A stretch of DNA of 64,000 nt from an uncultured Pelagibacteraceae bacterium (GTDB lineage: Bacteria; Pseudomonadota; Alphaproteobacteria; Pelagibacterales; Pelagibacteraceae): assembly GCA_902576375.1 (NCBI GenBank), contig CACGUZ010000001.1, positions 473,791 through 537,790 on the forward strand, given 5' to 3'. This document shows, one piece after another, positions 9,949 to 21,002 of this stretch. The notes under the pieces are model-generated. The model was not told the DNA's origin. It saw only the letters and a list, made by a program, of their open reading frames with translations, and ran no database searches. How positions within the stretch are numbered: position 1 is the first letter of the stretch; every line of letters starts with the position of its first letter. Position numbers and translations under genes: made by a program.

Positions 9949-10544
9949 GGAACTAACCAACTATTCTTATTTGTATCTAAATCAAACTTAGCTCTTCGAT
10001 GTCCTTTTGCTGCAAGGTAAAGCCATTCAATAGATTTAATTTTACATTTAATCACAGTAAAGTTTTTATAACCTTCCTCACTTTGTTCCATTGTATAATC
10101 AAAATCTTCTAATTTAGATATCATTCCTGATGTTGGATTATTCGATGTAGTTCCTGGAGGACTATCAGTTAAATAACAGCGCCTGCTTATATGTTGAGTT
10201 TTTTTCCAAGATTCCTCTGTCGTAGTATTTTGATTATTAATTTCACATTCTACTTTAACTCTCAACTGTATCTTTTCCTCTTTATCGTAGAAAACTAAAG
10301 AAGCATTCTTATTTTTTTTAAGAATATCCACCTTTGGAGATCTTAAATCAGTGTGAAATTGTAATACATTATTTTCTCTATCCGATTTACGTAAAACAAC
10401 AATTCTGCCATCAACTTCATTTTGATGAGCACAAATAAAAACAGGAATTCTAAATGGTGAGCCTCTATTGGTTACGGCATCATTTAACATAGACCAATAC
10501 TTATTTTGAATTTCTGCAAAATCTTCGTAGTATGCTGGCTGCAT
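9945..10544 (-). CDS. pyridoxamine 5'-phosphate oxidase family flavin-binding protein
   Basis: [24 protein letters not shown]...; C-terminal [18 protein letters not shown]. Confidence 0.75.
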   Translation of the reverse strand: MQPAYYEDFAEIQNKYWSMLNDAVTNRGSPFRIPVFICAHQNEVDGRIVVLRKSDRENNVLQFHTDLRSPKVDILKKNKNASLVFYDKEEKIQLRVKVECEINNQNTTTEESWKKTQHISRRCYLTDSPPGTTSNNPTSGMISKLEDFDYTMEQSEEGYKNFTVIKCKIKSIEWLYLAAKGHRRAKFDLDTNKNSWLVP

Positions 10545-10547
10545 ACT

Positions 10548-11417
10548 TTACTTTCTAAATCTTTTTATTAAGCTTGAAGTATCCCAGCGATTGCCACCCA
10601 TTCCTTGTACTTCACCATAATATTTATCAACAAGTTCAGTGACAGGTAATAATGAGCCATTATTTTTGGCTTCTTCCATTGCAATTTTTAAATCTTTTCT
10701 CATCCAATCTACTGCAAAACCAAAATCAAACTTATCATCTATCATTGTTTTATATCTATTCTCCATTTGCCAAGATTGAGCTGCACCTTTTGAAATAACT
10801 TCAATTACATCTTCCATGTTCAATCCAGCTTTCATTCCAAAATTTATGGCTTCGGATAAACCTTGAACTAAACCTGCAATACAAATTTGATTAACCATTT
10901 TTGCAAGCTGACCATTTCCAGGACCACCAAGTAATTTCATTTTTTTGCTGTAACAATCAATTTTATCTTTTGCTTTTTCAAAGTCAGCTTCATCTCCACC
11001 GATCATTACTGTCAGTGCTCCGTTTTCTGCACCAGCTTGTCCACCGGATACAGGAGCATCTAATGCACCAAATCCATTTTTTTTTGCATAAGCATGAATC
11101 TCTCTTGCAATAGTTGCAGAAGCAGTTGTATTATCAATATAAACTGCACCTTTTTTAATTGTTTTAAACGCACCGTTATCTCCAAAGGTTACTTCTCTTA
11201 AATCATTATCATTTCCAACACATGTAAATATGTATTCAGCATCTTTTGCTGCCTCAGCTGGAGTATCTGCCATTTTACCTTTGTATTCTTTAATCCATTT
11301 CTCAGCTTTGGATTTTGTTCTGTTAAAAACAGTTACATTGTGTCCACCTTTTGATATATAACCAGCCATTGGATAACCCATTACACCAAGACCTATGAAA
11401 GCAACATTACAACTCAT
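10548..11417 (-). CDS. NAD(P)-dependent beta-hydroxyacid dehydrogenase (3-hydroxyisobutyrate dehydrogenase-like)
   Basis: VAFIGLGVMGYPMAGYISKGGHNVTVFNRT; DAPVSGGQAGAENGALTVMIGG. Confidence 0.92.
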   Translation of the reverse strand: MSCNVAFIGLGVMGYPMAGYISKGGHNVTVFNRTKSKAEKWIKEYKGKMADTPAEAAKDAEYIFTCVGNDNDLREVTFGDNGAFKTIKKGAVYIDNTTASATIAREIHAYAKKNGFGALDAPVSGGQAGAENGALTVMIGGDEADFEKAKDKIDCYSKKMKLLGGPGNGQLAKMVNQICIAGLVQGLSEAINFGMKAGLNMEDVIEVISKGAAQSWQMENRYKTMIDDKFDFGFAVDWMRKDLKIAMEEAKNNGSLLPVTELVDKYYGEVQGMGGNRWDTSSLIKRFRK

Positions 11418-11428
11418 AATTTTTTTAT

Positions 11429-12634
11429 ATGTTTAAAAGTTTAAGTTTAAAAGTAATTATATTTGGTTTCATATTTACATTTTTTTCTAGTTTTGGACAG
11501 AGTTTTTTTCTTGGTCTTTTTAATTCTAGCATAAGAGATACATTATCTATCAGCCAGGGACAATTTGGAACAATTTATGCATCTGCAACGTTGTTGAGTA
11601 GCTTTTTATTAATTTGGGTTGGAAAAAAAATAGACGATATAAATATTTTTAAATTTGCATTTTTTGTAACATTACTTTTATCTTTTTCATGTTTTTTCTT
11701 TTCAAAAATTTCTTCAGTAATTTTTTTATTTATTGCAATTTTTCTTATGAGATTTTCAGGTCAAGGTATGATGTCTCACACTGCAACGACAACTATTTCT
11801 AGATATTTCACTAAATCTAGAGGAAAAGCATTAAGTACTAGCTGGTTCGGTCTTTCTACTGCTGAATTTATGTTGCCTGTTTTAATTGTATATTTACTTA
11901 CCATTACTTCTTGGCAAAATTTATGGATATATATATCAATATTAGTATTAATATTTCTTCCAATTATATCTTTTATTTTAGTAAAAAATTTAAACTTTGA
12001 GTCTAGAGAAGAAACAGACCAACAAGAATTCAATCAGAAAATAAAACAATGGAAAAGAATTGAAGTTCTTAAAGACTATAGATTTTATATCGTTTGTTTG
12101 AATATGTTAGCTATGCCTTGGATTGCAACAGGTGTATTTGTTTATCAATCTTTTATTACAGAGTCTAAAGGGTGGGGCGCTTATGTAATTGCCCAATCAT
12201 TTATGGTTTATTCAGTTTTATCAGTAATAACTTTGTTAGTTGCAGGTTTTTTGATCGATAAATTTACTAGCAGAAAATTACTTATTTTTATGAATATCCC
12301 CTTGTTAGTCTCAACAATAGTTTTAATGTATTTCGATATTCAATTTTCAGCTTTCTTATTTCTGGGTTTAATTGGAATATCAAATGGACTTGCAAACGTA
12401 TTAGGTTCCTCAACATGGGCTGAAATTTATGGTGTTAGATACATTGGTTCAATAAAAGCTCTAACTACAGCATTAATGGTTTTCTCAACGGCATTTGGTA
12501 CGGCATTATTTGGTCTTTTGATTGATACAGGATTTTCAATAGAACAGGTTGCTTTAGTATCATTTATTTATATTGCTTTAGCTGCTGTCTTGTTATTTTT
12601 TGTAAGAAATAAGCTAAATCCTCAGTATTTATAA
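11429..12634 (+). CDS. MFS transporter
   Basis: 401 aa, 12-TM-like hydrophobic pattern. Confidence 0.8.
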   Translation: MFKSLSLKVIIFGFIFTFFSSFGQSFFLGLFNSSIRDTLSISQGQFGTIYASATLLSSFLLIWVGKKIDDINIFKFAFFVTLLLSFSCFFFSKISSVIFLFIAIFLMRFSGQGMMSHTATTTISRYFTKSRGKALSTSWFGLSTAEFMLPVLIVYLLTITSWQNLWIYISILVLIFLPIISFILVKNLNFESREETDQQEFNQKIKQWKRIEVLKDYRFYIVCLNMLAMPWIATGVFVYQSFITESKGWGAYVIAQSFMVYSVLSVITLLVAGFLIDKFTSRKLLIFMNIPLLVSTIVLMYFDIQFSAFLFLGLIGISNGLANVLGSSTWAEIYGVRYIGSIKALTTALMVFSTAFGTALFGLLIDTGFSIEQVALVSFIYIALAAVLLFFVRNKLNPQYL

Positions 12635-12677
12635 AATTCTCCTTGATTTTTTAAAGTTCACTGTATAGATACTTCGC

Positions 12678-13211
12678 ATGGCTCGAGTAACAGTAGAAGA
12701 TTGCATCGATAAAGTAGAAAGTCCTTATGAATTAGTGTTAGTTGCTAAAGAAAGAGCGACTCAACTTAATACAGGAATAGAACCAACTTTAGATAGAGAT
12801 AACGACAAAAATACAGTTATTGCTCTAAGAGAAATTGCAGAAGAAAATATTAAAGTAAATGAGCTAACTGATAGTGCAGTTTACAAATTAAGAAAGCATG
12901 TAGAACAAGTTGATGACGGTGCAGAAGATGATGAAGATGTAGGTGACGATTTTGAGAGTTTATATAAGGGTGAAATTTCAAAGAGTGGTACACCTATTCT
13001 TCCGTCTAAAAGAGCAAGAAAAACTCCAGAGAAAATTCAAGTTTCAAATGAGGACTTAGCAGAGCTGTCTCAAACAGCTAAACCAGACATTGATTCTGCA
13101 GCTACCGATGAAAAAGGCGATGAACAAGGAGATGTCTCATTGGATGAAGTAACTGAAACAGAAAATCAAGCTACTGAGCAAGACACTTCAAACGAAACTG
13201 AGAACAATTAA
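12678..13211 (+). CDS. rpoZ: DNA-directed RNA polymerase subunit omega with acidic C-terminal extension
   Basis: [34 protein letters not shown]-terminus; tail rich in D/E/T. Confidence 0.92.
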   Translation: MARVTVEDCIDKVESPYELVLVAKERATQLNTGIEPTLDRDNDKNTVIALREIAEENIKVNELTDSAVYKLRKHVEQVDDGAEDDEDVGDDFESLYKGEISKSGTPILPSKRARKTPEKIQVSNEDLAELSQTAKPDIDSAATDEKGDEQGDVSLDEVTETENQATEQDTSNETENN

Positions 13212-14404
13212 TTAAATTCTTTTAAAATTTTTTCCCTGTGTTCGTCTAAATCAGGGATATCACCCCTAGTTTTTTCATCTTTATAAGTAGACATTTTAAT
13301 TGGATTACCAGCTAATTTGAAATCTCCAATTTCTTTATGAAATGCTTTTACAATCATGTTTCTTGCATCTACTTGAGGATTTTCCACTGCTTCTTTAATA
13401 TTAAATATTGGACCACATGGAATTTTTTCTTTTTCCATATCTTTAACCCATTCACTGGTCGATCTAGATTCTAATTTTTTTTCAAGAATTATTTTAAGTT
13501 CATCCATATTTTTAGATCTAGATGAATTGTCAGAAAATTTTGGATCTTTGCTCATCTCAGGCATTGCTAAAAGTTCACAAAGTTTTTCGAATAATCTATC
13601 GTTTCCAGCAGCAATAATAATGTAACTATCTTTTGTTTTAAAAGCTTCGAAAGGTGCAATTGATGGATGACGTGAACCCATTGGTTTTGGAATTTCATTT
13701 TTTGCTAAGTAACGAGCTATAGCATTTTCTAAAATTGCTATTTGACAATCTAGCATCGAAACATCTATGTACATTCCCTTACCTGTTTTTTGTCTATCAT
13801 AAAGAGCTGCATTAATTCCAATTGCTGTAAACAAACCAGCTGTGATGTCACCAATTGATGTCCCAACTCTAGTTGGTTCAGAATTAGGTTGTCCAGTTAC
13901 ACTCATTAATCCGCCCATACCTTGTACAACCATATCGTAAGCAGGCAATTCTTTGAGAGGACCGGTTTGACCAAATCCAGAAGCAGATGCATAAATTAAT
14001 TTAGGATATTTTTTATTTATATCTTTCCAACCATAACCCCACTTTTCCAAAGTACCTGGTTTAAAATTTTCAACTAAGACATCTGCTTTAGATAAAATTT
14101 TGTCAAAAATTTTTTTATCATCACTGTTCTTTAAATTCAGTGCAATACTCTCTTTACCTCTATTCAAAGACATAAAATAAGCTGAGTAATCTTTTATGAA
14201 TGGTCCAAATTTTCTTGAGTCATCTCCTATTTCTGGTGCCTCAACTTTAATTACTCTAGCACCAAGATCTGATAGTATCATTGTGCAGTAAGGACCTACT
14301 AATACCCTTGTTAAATCAACTACTAGTAGGTCTTTTAACGGTCCATCCATATAATTATATATATCATGAGTTTTTGTCGACTTGACTCTTATTAATAAGT
14401 TCAC
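13208..14404 (-). CDS. CaiB/BaiF family CoA-transferase
   Basis: [30 protein letters not shown]; start probably at internal Met (MDGPLKDL). Confidence 0.9.
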   Translation of the reverse strand: MNLLIRVKSTKTHDIYNYMDGPLKDLLVVDLTRVLVGPYCTMILSDLGARVIKVEAPEIGDDSRKFGPFIKDYSAYFMSLNRGKESIALNLKNSDDKKIFDKILSKADVLVENFKPGTLEKWGYGWKDINKKYPKLIYASASGFGQTGPLKELPAYDMVVQGMGGLMSVTGQPNSEPTRVGTSIGDITAGLFTAIGINAALYDRQKTGKGMYIDVSMLDCQIAILENAIARYLAKNEIPKPMGSRHPSIAPFEAFKTKDSYIIIAAGNDRLFEKLCELLAMPEMSKDPKFSDNSSRSKNMDELKIILEKKLESRSTSEWVKDMEKEKIPCGPIFNIKEAVENPQVDARNMIVKAFHKEIGDFKLAGNPIKMSTYKDEKTRGDIPDLDEHREKILKEFN

Positions 14405-14445
14405 TTTAATTCAATTATTAAAAATAACAATAGAGGGAAAAAATA

Positions 14446-15456
14446 ATGTTAAAAAAGATATCTTTATATTTAACTTCATTAGTTTTTGTTTTTACTACTA
14501 TTGGTTCTGCTTATGCAGTTACGCTGAAAGCAAGTCACCAATGGCCTGGTACACCAAGAGCTGATGGATCTTATGACCCACGTCATGAAATGGTTCAAAT
14601 CATTGCTGACGAGGTTAAAAAAGCAAATGTTGGAGTAGATATTAGAATTTACCCAGCTAAATCATTATACAAACCTAAAGAACAGTGGAAACCAATGACA
14701 ACTGGTCAATTAGATATTTCTGCTTTTCCATTAGCATATGCATCTAAATTCCATCCAGAATTTGACGCAACTTTAATGCCTGGAACAGTAAAAAATCATG
14801 ACCACGCATTAAGATTTAATAAAGGTCCAATGATGACTGAAATCAAAAAAATTATTAATGATGCTGGTGTTGTAGTTTTATCTGATGCTTGGTTAGGTGG
14901 TGGTTTTGCTTCTAAAACAAAATGTATTAAAAATCCTAGCGACGCAAAAGGTCAAGTTATGAGAGCTGCTGGAAAAGCATTTAACCAAATGTTAGAAGCA
15001 GCAGGAGCTGGTATACAAAGTATGCCTTCATCTGAAATTTACACAGGTTTACAAACTGGTGTATTAACAGGTGCTAACACAAGTTCAGGAAGTTTTGTAA
15101 GTTACAAAATTTATGAACAAGTTTCATGTGCTACTCCTCCAGGAAAATTTGGTCTATGGTTTATGTATGAGCCAATTTTGATGTCGAAAAAGTCTTTTGA
15201 TGCTTTAAATTCTAAGCAACAAAAAGCTTTAATGAAGGCAGGAAAAGTTGCTGAGAAATACATGACAGCTCAAGTAGAAAACTTAGATAAAAAGTTTGAA
15301 GATGCTTATAAAGCTGCAGGTGTAAAATTAGTATACATGGATGCAAAAGACCATGCTGCATGGGTAGAGATTGCAAAAAAATCCTCTCATAAAGCATTTG
15401 CTGATAAAGTTCCAGGTGGCGATAAGCTGATGGAAATGGCTTTAGCAGTTAAATAA
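14446..15456 (+). CDS. dctP: TRAP transporter substrate-binding protein
   Basis: signal peptide, DctP-type sequence; followed by dctQ and dctM. Confidence 0.88.
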   Translation: MLKKISLYLTSLVFVFTTIGSAYAVTLKASHQWPGTPRADGSYDPRHEMVQIIADEVKKANVGVDIRIYPAKSLYKPKEQWKPMTTGQLDISAFPLAYASKFHPEFDATLMPGTVKNHDHALRFNKGPMMTEIKKIINDAGVVVLSDAWLGGGFASKTKCIKNPSDAKGQVMRAAGKAFNQMLEAAGAGIQSMPSSEIYTGLQTGVLTGANTSSGSFVSYKIYEQVSCATPPGKFGLWFMYEPILMSKKSFDALNSKQQKALMKAGKVAEKYMTAQVENLDKKFEDAYKAAGVKLVYMDAKDHAAWVEIAKKSSHKAFADKVPGGDKLMEMALAVK

Positions 15457-15470
15457 AATAATATATAAAG

Positions 15471-15507
15471 AACCCCTATTTATTCTTATTAAATAGGGGT
15501 TTTTTTT
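15471..15507 (+). terminator. rho-independent-type hairpin AACCCCTATTTA-ttctta-TTAAATAGGGGTT followed by T8, flush against dctQ ATG
   Basis: inverted repeat plus T-tract read directly. Confidence 0.85.
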
Positions 15508-16002
15508 ATGAAAAAAAAGTATCTTCAATTTTGCGATATAATCGCTAAAGCATGTGGTGCTTTCGCTGTATTAGCATTACTCTTATCCATCTTAGTAATC
15601 GTTGAACTTGTTTTTGAAAGATATTTTTTTCAAAGAGCAATTACATGGCAAACAGAACTTGTAACTATGCTTTTAGTTGCTTCAACTTTTATAGGAAGTG
15701 TATACGTTCTAAGTGAAAAAGCTCATGTGAGCATGGAATGGATTTACGATTTTTTATCTAAAAAAAATATAATTAGACTAAAAATTTTTACATCTTCTAT
15801 TAGTTTATTATTTTTCCTAATTTTATTTTATTTTGGGTTCTTAATGTTTGAGGAGGCATTTACCAAAAATTATTCAACAGGAACTGTGTGGGATCCACCA
15901 CTATGGATACCATATTCATCAATGATGTTAGGGGCTCTATTAATGATATTACAGTATATCGCAGAAATTATAAAATTAACTGATGAAAAGGATTTTAAAT
16001 AA
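15508..16002 (+). CDS. dctQ: TRAP transporter small permease
   Basis: 164 aa, 4 TM; position between dctP and dctM. Confidence 0.85.
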   Translation: MKKKYLQFCDIIAKACGAFAVLALLLSILVIVELVFERYFFQRAITWQTELVTMLLVASTFIGSVYVLSEKAHVSMEWIYDFLSKKNIIRLKIFTSSISLLFFLILFYFGFLMFEEAFTKNYSTGTVWDPPLWIPYSSMMLGALLMILQYIAEIIKLTDEKDFK

Positions 16003-17334
16003 ATGGATCCACTGATTATAGCATTAATTGTTGCAGTTTTTACTTTATTGGTACTTTTTTCTGGAATTCCAATTGCATTCGGTTTGAGTTTTGTTTCGAT
16101 AGCTCTTTTAGTTACATTTGAAGGTTTTCAAATGCTTGATGTATTTGCTGAAACATTTTTTGCAGGATTAAATTCATTTGTTTTACTTTCTATACCAATG
16201 TTTATTTTAATGGGAATGGCTGTTGCCAACTCTCCTGCTGGAAAAGATTTATATACAGGATTAGATAGATGGCTTTGGAGAGTACCAGGTGGATTGGTAA
16301 TTTCAAATATTGGCGCTTGTTCAATTTTTGCAGCTTTAAGTGGATCTAGTCCTGCAACTTGTGCTGCGATTGGGACAATGGGAATACCTGAAATGAGAAA
16401 AAGAGGTTATTCTGATCAAATCGCAACAGGAACCATTGCAGCAGGTGGAACCTTAGGAGTTTTAATTCCTCCTAGTATTGTTTTAATAGTTTATGGAATT
16501 GCAACGGGTACATCTATTGGAAGATTATTTTTATGTGGTCTTGTACCAGGTTTTATGTTGGCAGGTATGTTTGCGATATGGGCTCTAATACACAGTTATT
16601 TTATTGATAAAGATGCAGCAAAAGCCTTAAGAAATAGAGTAAGACCAACTCTAAAAGAAAAACTTGAAGTTTTACCGAGAATTCTTCCTTTTTTAGCTAT
16701 TATAGCTGGAGTTCTCTATGTACTTTATGGAGGAGTTGCAACACCATCCGAGGCGTCTGGAGTGGGGGCATTCTTAGTTTTTGTATTAATAGCTGTTGTT
16801 TACAAAATTTATCAGCCAAAAAAGATTTGGAACATTGTTAAAGTTTCTATGAAAGAAAGTGTGATGATAATGTTCATTATCGCTGCCTCATATCTTTTTG
16901 CGTTCACTCTTTCACAATTGTATGTAACTCAGTCATTAGCGCAAAGCATGGTCGAATTAAGCTCTAACAAATGGGTTGTGTTCATTTTAATAAACATATT
17001 TCTTTTAATAGCTGGTTTCTTTTTACCACCAGTTGCAGTTATTGTAATGACTTCAGCTATATTACTGCCAGTTATTACTACTTTAGGTTTTGACCCATAT
17101 TGGTTTGCAATAGTATTTACAATCAATATGGAGATTGGCTTAATTACACCACCAGTTGGATTAAATCTTTATATTATAAAAGGAATTACCCCAGATGTTA
17201 GTTTGTCAGAAATATTAAAAGGATCTATACCGTTTATGATAATTATGGCTTTAGCTATAGTAATTTTATGTATTTTTCCTGAGATTGTTACATGGTTACC
17301 TGATAAAATAATGGGTAAAGACCTTGGATTCTAA
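16003..17334 (+). CDS. dctM: TRAP transporter large permease
   Basis: ALSGSSPATCAAIGTMGIPEMRKRGY, GTLGVLIPPSI. Confidence 0.93.
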   Translation: MDPLIIALIVAVFTLLVLFSGIPIAFGLSFVSIALLVTFEGFQMLDVFAETFFAGLNSFVLLSIPMFILMGMAVANSPAGKDLYTGLDRWLWRVPGGLVISNIGACSIFAALSGSSPATCAAIGTMGIPEMRKRGYSDQIATGTIAAGGTLGVLIPPSIVLIVYGIATGTSIGRLFLCGLVPGFMLAGMFAIWALIHSYFIDKDAAKALRNRVRPTLKEKLEVLPRILPFLAIIAGVLYVLYGGVATPSEASGVGAFLVFVLIAVVYKIYQPKKIWNIVKVSMKESVMIMFIIAASYLFAFTLSQLYVTQSLAQSMVELSSNKWVVFILINIFLLIAGFFLPPVAVIVMTSAILLPVITTLGFDPYWFAIVFTINMEIGLITPPVGLNLYIIKGITPDVSLSEILKGSIPFMIIMALAIVILCIFPEIVTWLPDKIMGKDLGF

Positions 17335-18328
17335 AAAAAAAATAAACAGAAAAATATCAGTTGCCCCAATGATGGATTGTACTGATAGGCATGATCGTTT
17401 CTTTTTAAGATTGATGAGCAAAAATGTAATGCTCTATACTGAGATGGTTGCAACAAAATCTGCAATTCATGGCGATAGAAAAAAAATTTTATCTTTTAGC
17501 CCTGAAGAAAAACCATTAGCTCTACAAGTAGGTGGATCTAATAAAGAAGAGTTAGCAGAAGTAGCTAAAATTGCAGAAGATATGGGTTATGATGAAGTTA
17601 ATATTAATCTTGGTTGTCCTAGCAAAAAAGTTCAAAAAAATAAATTTGGTGCATGTTTAATTAAAGAACCTGATTTGGTTGCTGAATGTATTAATTCAAT
17701 GGTTAATGCATGTAAAATTCCTGTTACAGCTAAGACAAGAATTGGTTTCGATGATACAGAAGAATTTGATTATTTAAATAATTTTATTCACAAAATGAGA
17801 GATGCTGGTTCAAAAACATTTATATTGCATGCAAGGAAAGCAATCTTGACAGGTTTATCTCCCAAACAAAATTTAAACATTCCAAAATTAAACTATAAAA
17901 TGGTTTATGATATTAAAAAAGAAAATCCTAATTTAGAAATAATTATAAATGGTGGAATCACAAAAGTTGAGGAAATAAATAATCATTTAAAGCTTTGTAA
18001 TGGAGTAATGATAGGAAGATCAATATATCAAAATCCCTATTCTTTAATTGAAATTGAAAAAGAAATATTTAAGACAAAGATAAGTCCTACAAGGGAACAA
18101 GTTGTAGAAAGACTTTTAGAGTATGCTGATAGAGAAGTAAAATTAGGAACAAAAATTAATCATATCATGAGACATACAGTAGGTTTATATCACGGACAAG
18201 TTGGTTCAAAAGAATGGAAAAGATATTTAAGTGACAACATGATGGCAAGAGACTCCGATTTTCAAAAAGCAAAACATATTATGACTATTGTTCAGAATAA
18301 TGAAAAGGCAATTCAGGCCAACTCATAA
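17324..18328 (+). CDS. dusA: tRNA-dihydrouridine synthase A
   Basis: SVAPMMDCTDRHDRFF, NINLGCPSKKVQ. Confidence 0.92.
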   Translation: MDSKKKINRKISVAPMMDCTDRHDRFFLRLMSKNVMLYTEMVATKSAIHGDRKKILSFSPEEKPLALQVGGSNKEELAEVAKIAEDMGYDEVNINLGCPSKKVQKNKFGACLIKEPDLVAECINSMVNACKIPVTAKTRIGFDDTEEFDYLNNFIHKMRDAGSKTFILHARKAILTGLSPKQNLNIPKLNYKMVYDIKKENPNLEIIINGGITKVEEINNHLKLCNGVMIGRSIYQNPYSLIEIEKEIFKTKISPTREQVVERLLEYADREVKLGTKINHIMRHTVGLYHGQVGSKEWKRYLSDNMMARDSDFQKAKHIMTIVQNNEKAIQANS

Positions 18329-19164
18329 TGGAAACTTTAGACATAAATGAAATTATAAATCTTTTATTTGTTTTATCTTTAGCAGCTTCAATTGCTGGTT
18401 TTATGGCAGGTTTATTAGGAGTTGGTGGTGGTATTATAATAGTACCTGCTCTTTATTATGCTTTTACTGTTTTAGATTTTGATATTGCAACAAGAATGCA
18501 TCTTTCGGTTGGAACATCACTAGCAATTATAATTCCAACTTCAATCATATCAACAAAAACTCATATGGAGTATGATGCAGTTGATTTTAAGTTGATAAAA
18601 TCTTTTGGTATATTCATTCTATTTGGTGTTATTGGAGGAACATTTTTAGCAGTAAAATTAAAAACACCAGCTTTCGTTTTATTCTTTTCCATTATGGCTT
18701 TTATAGTTGGTTTATTCTTTATCTTTTTTAGAGAACAACTTTTAAAAAATCCTAAAATGATTTCTGATTCAGCTAAAAATATTTCAGGAGTTGTTATAGG
18801 TTTCATATCTGTATTACTGGGGATTGGTGGTGGTTCATTAATGGTTCCTTTTATGAGAACTTTTGGATACGATATTAGGAGATCAATAGGAACCGCAGCA
18901 GGAGTTGGTTTTCTAATTGCTGTATTTGGTACAATTACAATGATTACTGGAGGTAAAATTGTAGATAATATTAATACACCCTATAGTTTTGGATATGTGA
19001 ATTTACTTGGATTTCTAGTTTTCGTGCCAGTAACAATGATAATGGCTAGAGTAGGGGCAAAAGCAGTTTATAAAATAGATAAAAATATATTGAGCAAGAT
19101 CTTTGGGATATTCTTAATTATTGTATCGATTAGATCTTTTTTTGAATACTTATCAATCAATTAA
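18328..19164 (+). CDS. sulfite exporter TauE/SafE family protein
   Basis: GFMAGLLGVGGGIIIVPAL and IGFISVLLGIGGGSLMVPF duplicated motifs. Confidence 0.9.
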   Translation: METLDINEIINLLFVLSLAASIAGFMAGLLGVGGGIIIVPALYYAFTVLDFDIATRMHLSVGTSLAIIIPTSIISTKTHMEYDAVDFKLIKSFGIFILFGVIGGTFLAVKLKTPAFVLFFSIMAFIVGLFFIFFREQLLKNPKMISDSAKNISGVVIGFISVLLGIGGGSLMVPFMRTFGYDIRRSIGTAAGVGFLIAVFGTITMITGGKIVDNINTPYSFGYVNLLGFLVFVPVTMIMARVGAKAVYKIDKNILSKIFGIFLIIVSIRSFFEYLSIN

Positions 19165-19367
19165 TATTTACCAGTTCCCCATTTAACTTTGTTCCAAATT
19201 CTCTCATGAAAATAGTAAAAAAAAAGTGGAATTATTGATCCAACACCGAGTATACCCGCACCTGTGAATGTTCCAGTGTATATGTATCCAAAAATTACCC
19301 AATAAACAAAAATGATAAATCTCCAAGAAAAAGTTTTAGCTATTGATCTAATTTTTTTATCTGCCAT
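19161..19367 (-). CDS. DUF2061 family membrane protein
   Basis: RSIAKTFSWRFIIFVYWVIFGYIYTG; 68 aa. Confidence 0.75.
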   Translation of the reverse strand: MADKKIRSIAKTFSWRFIIFVYWVIFGYIYTGTFTGAGILGVGSIIPLFFYYFHERIWNKVKWGTGKY

Positions 19368-19406
19368 AAAAAAAAAGAGGTGACTTCAGTCTCCCTCCAT
19401 CACCTC
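19368..19406 (-). terminator. hairpin GAGGTGA...TCACCTC plus T9 on minus strand, flush against DUF2061 ATG
   Basis: inverted repeat 19377-19383/19400-19406 and A-run 19368-19376. Confidence 0.75.
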
Positions 19407-19470
19407 ACAGACTTAGAATAAGTGATTCTTTACAGTTTTATGAACACTTTTTAGTTGAATCTTTCGCTTA

Positions 19471-20925
19471 TTAAATTTTTTGATCGTACTCACCAATCTT
19501 GCCAGTTTTCATTAATGTTTTATCAATGAATTTAAAAATATTTAATTTTCTTTCATCAGAAGTAGGGCTTTCAGTTACTACAACTAATGAGGGTTTATTA
19601 GAGGATGCTCTAATTAAACCCCAAGAACCATCTTCAAAAGAAAATCTAACTCCATTTACAGTTATAATCTCTTTTATTTCTTGATTGTCTATTTTAATTT
19701 TTTGGTCTTTTATTTTTTTAAATTCCCTTACCATTTCGTCAACTACATTGTATTTTTCCTCATCTTTACAAAAAGGCGCCATTGTTGGTGATTGGTAAGT
19801 GGTTGGAAGTTCTTTAATTATTTCACTCATTTTTTTATCTTGATTATTTAATAAGTGACAAACTTGAATTGCTGAATTAATTCCGTCGTCGTAACCGTAA
19901 CCTAATGGTTGATTGAAAAAAAAGTGTCCACTTTTTTCAAATCCAGCTAAAGCTTTTTCACTATGCACTTTTCTTTTGATGTGAGAATGACCTGTCTTCC
20001 AATATAAAGTTTCACATTGATTTTTATTTAAAATTTCGTCAGTTGAATAAAGACCGGTAGATTTTACATCAACAATAAACTTTGAACTTTTATGTAAATT
20101 CGATAAATTTCTAGCGATTAATAAGCCTATTTTATCAGAAAAAATTTCGTTTCCTTCATTATCAATTACACCAACACGATCACCATCTCCATCAAAACCA
20201 AAACCTATATCAGCATTGTTTTCTTTTACTGATCTAACAATTGCATGAAGCATTTCTAAATCTTCAGGGTTTGGATTATATTTTGGGAAATTCCAATCTA
20301 AATTACAGTCTAATTCTACTACCTCACACCCAATTCCTCTTAGTATATCAGGGGCAAAAATCCCTGCTGTACCATTACCACAAGCAACAACTGCTTTTAT
20401 TTTCTTTTTTAATTTATTTTTACTTATTAAATCCTCTTTATAAACTTTATCAAAATCTTTAATTTGTTTTTCATTACCGTTACCTTTAGTAAAATTTTGA
20501 TTTAAGGTAATTTCTTTTAATTCTTTCATTTCCTCAGGTGCATGCGTTAATCCTTTTTTGATTCCCATTTTTACTCCCGTCCAACCGTTTTCATTATGAC
20601 TAGCTGTTACCATAGCAACTGCATCGGCATCTAAATTAAATTGTGCGAAGTAAACCATTGGTGATAGAGATAAACCAACATCTTCAATAAAACATCCAGT
20701 TGATAGCAAACCCTTTTTTAAAGCTGACTTTATTTTTTCGCTATATGATCTGTAATCATGTCCAACTATTACTCTTGGGTTTTCTTTTTTAGTATGCTCT
20801 TTAATTTGGGTACCTAGACCTTTTCCAAGATTCGTGATTCCCTGCTCATTAATGTCTTTTTCGTAAATCCATCTAGCGTCATATTCTCTAAAGCCAAAGG
20901 GGTCTATTTTTATTGATTGAGACAT
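19471..20925 (-). CDS. phosphomannomutase/phosphoglucomutase
   Basis: FGFREYDARWIYEKDI, VTASHNENGWTGVKMG, GFDGDGDRVGVID. Confidence 0.92.
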   Translation of the reverse strand: MSQSIKIDPFGFREYDARWIYEKDINEQGITNLGKGLGTQIKEHTKKENPRVIVGHDYRSYSEKIKSALKKGLLSTGCFIEDVGLSLSPMVYFAQFNLDADAVAMVTASHNENGWTGVKMGIKKGLTHAPEEMKELKEITLNQNFTKGNGNEKQIKDFDKVYKEDLISKNKLKKKIKAVVACGNGTAGIFAPDILRGIGCEVVELDCNLDWNFPKYNPNPEDLEMLHAIVRSVKENNADIGFGFDGDGDRVGVIDNEGNEIFSDKIGLLIARNLSNLHKSSKFIVDVKSTGLYSTDEILNKNQCETLYWKTGHSHIKRKVHSEKALAGFEKSGHFFFNQPLGYGYDDGINSAIQVCHLLNNQDKKMSEIIKELPTTYQSPTMAPFCKDEEKYNVVDEMVREFKKIKDQKIKIDNQEIKEIITVNGVRFSFEDGSWGLIRASSNKPSLVVVTESPTSDERKLNIFKFIDKTLMKTGKIGEYDQKI

Positions 20926-21002
20926 GCTGTTAATTACTTACATTTTTTTCATTTTTATAGTTGAATTTTTTTTTCACTGTTCTATAAATGTTCTGTTGAT
21001 TT

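Noticed and set aside
14382-14564. 60-aa plus-strand ORF overlapping the dctP start
   Set aside because: Out of frame with the clear dctP signal peptide; no independent support.
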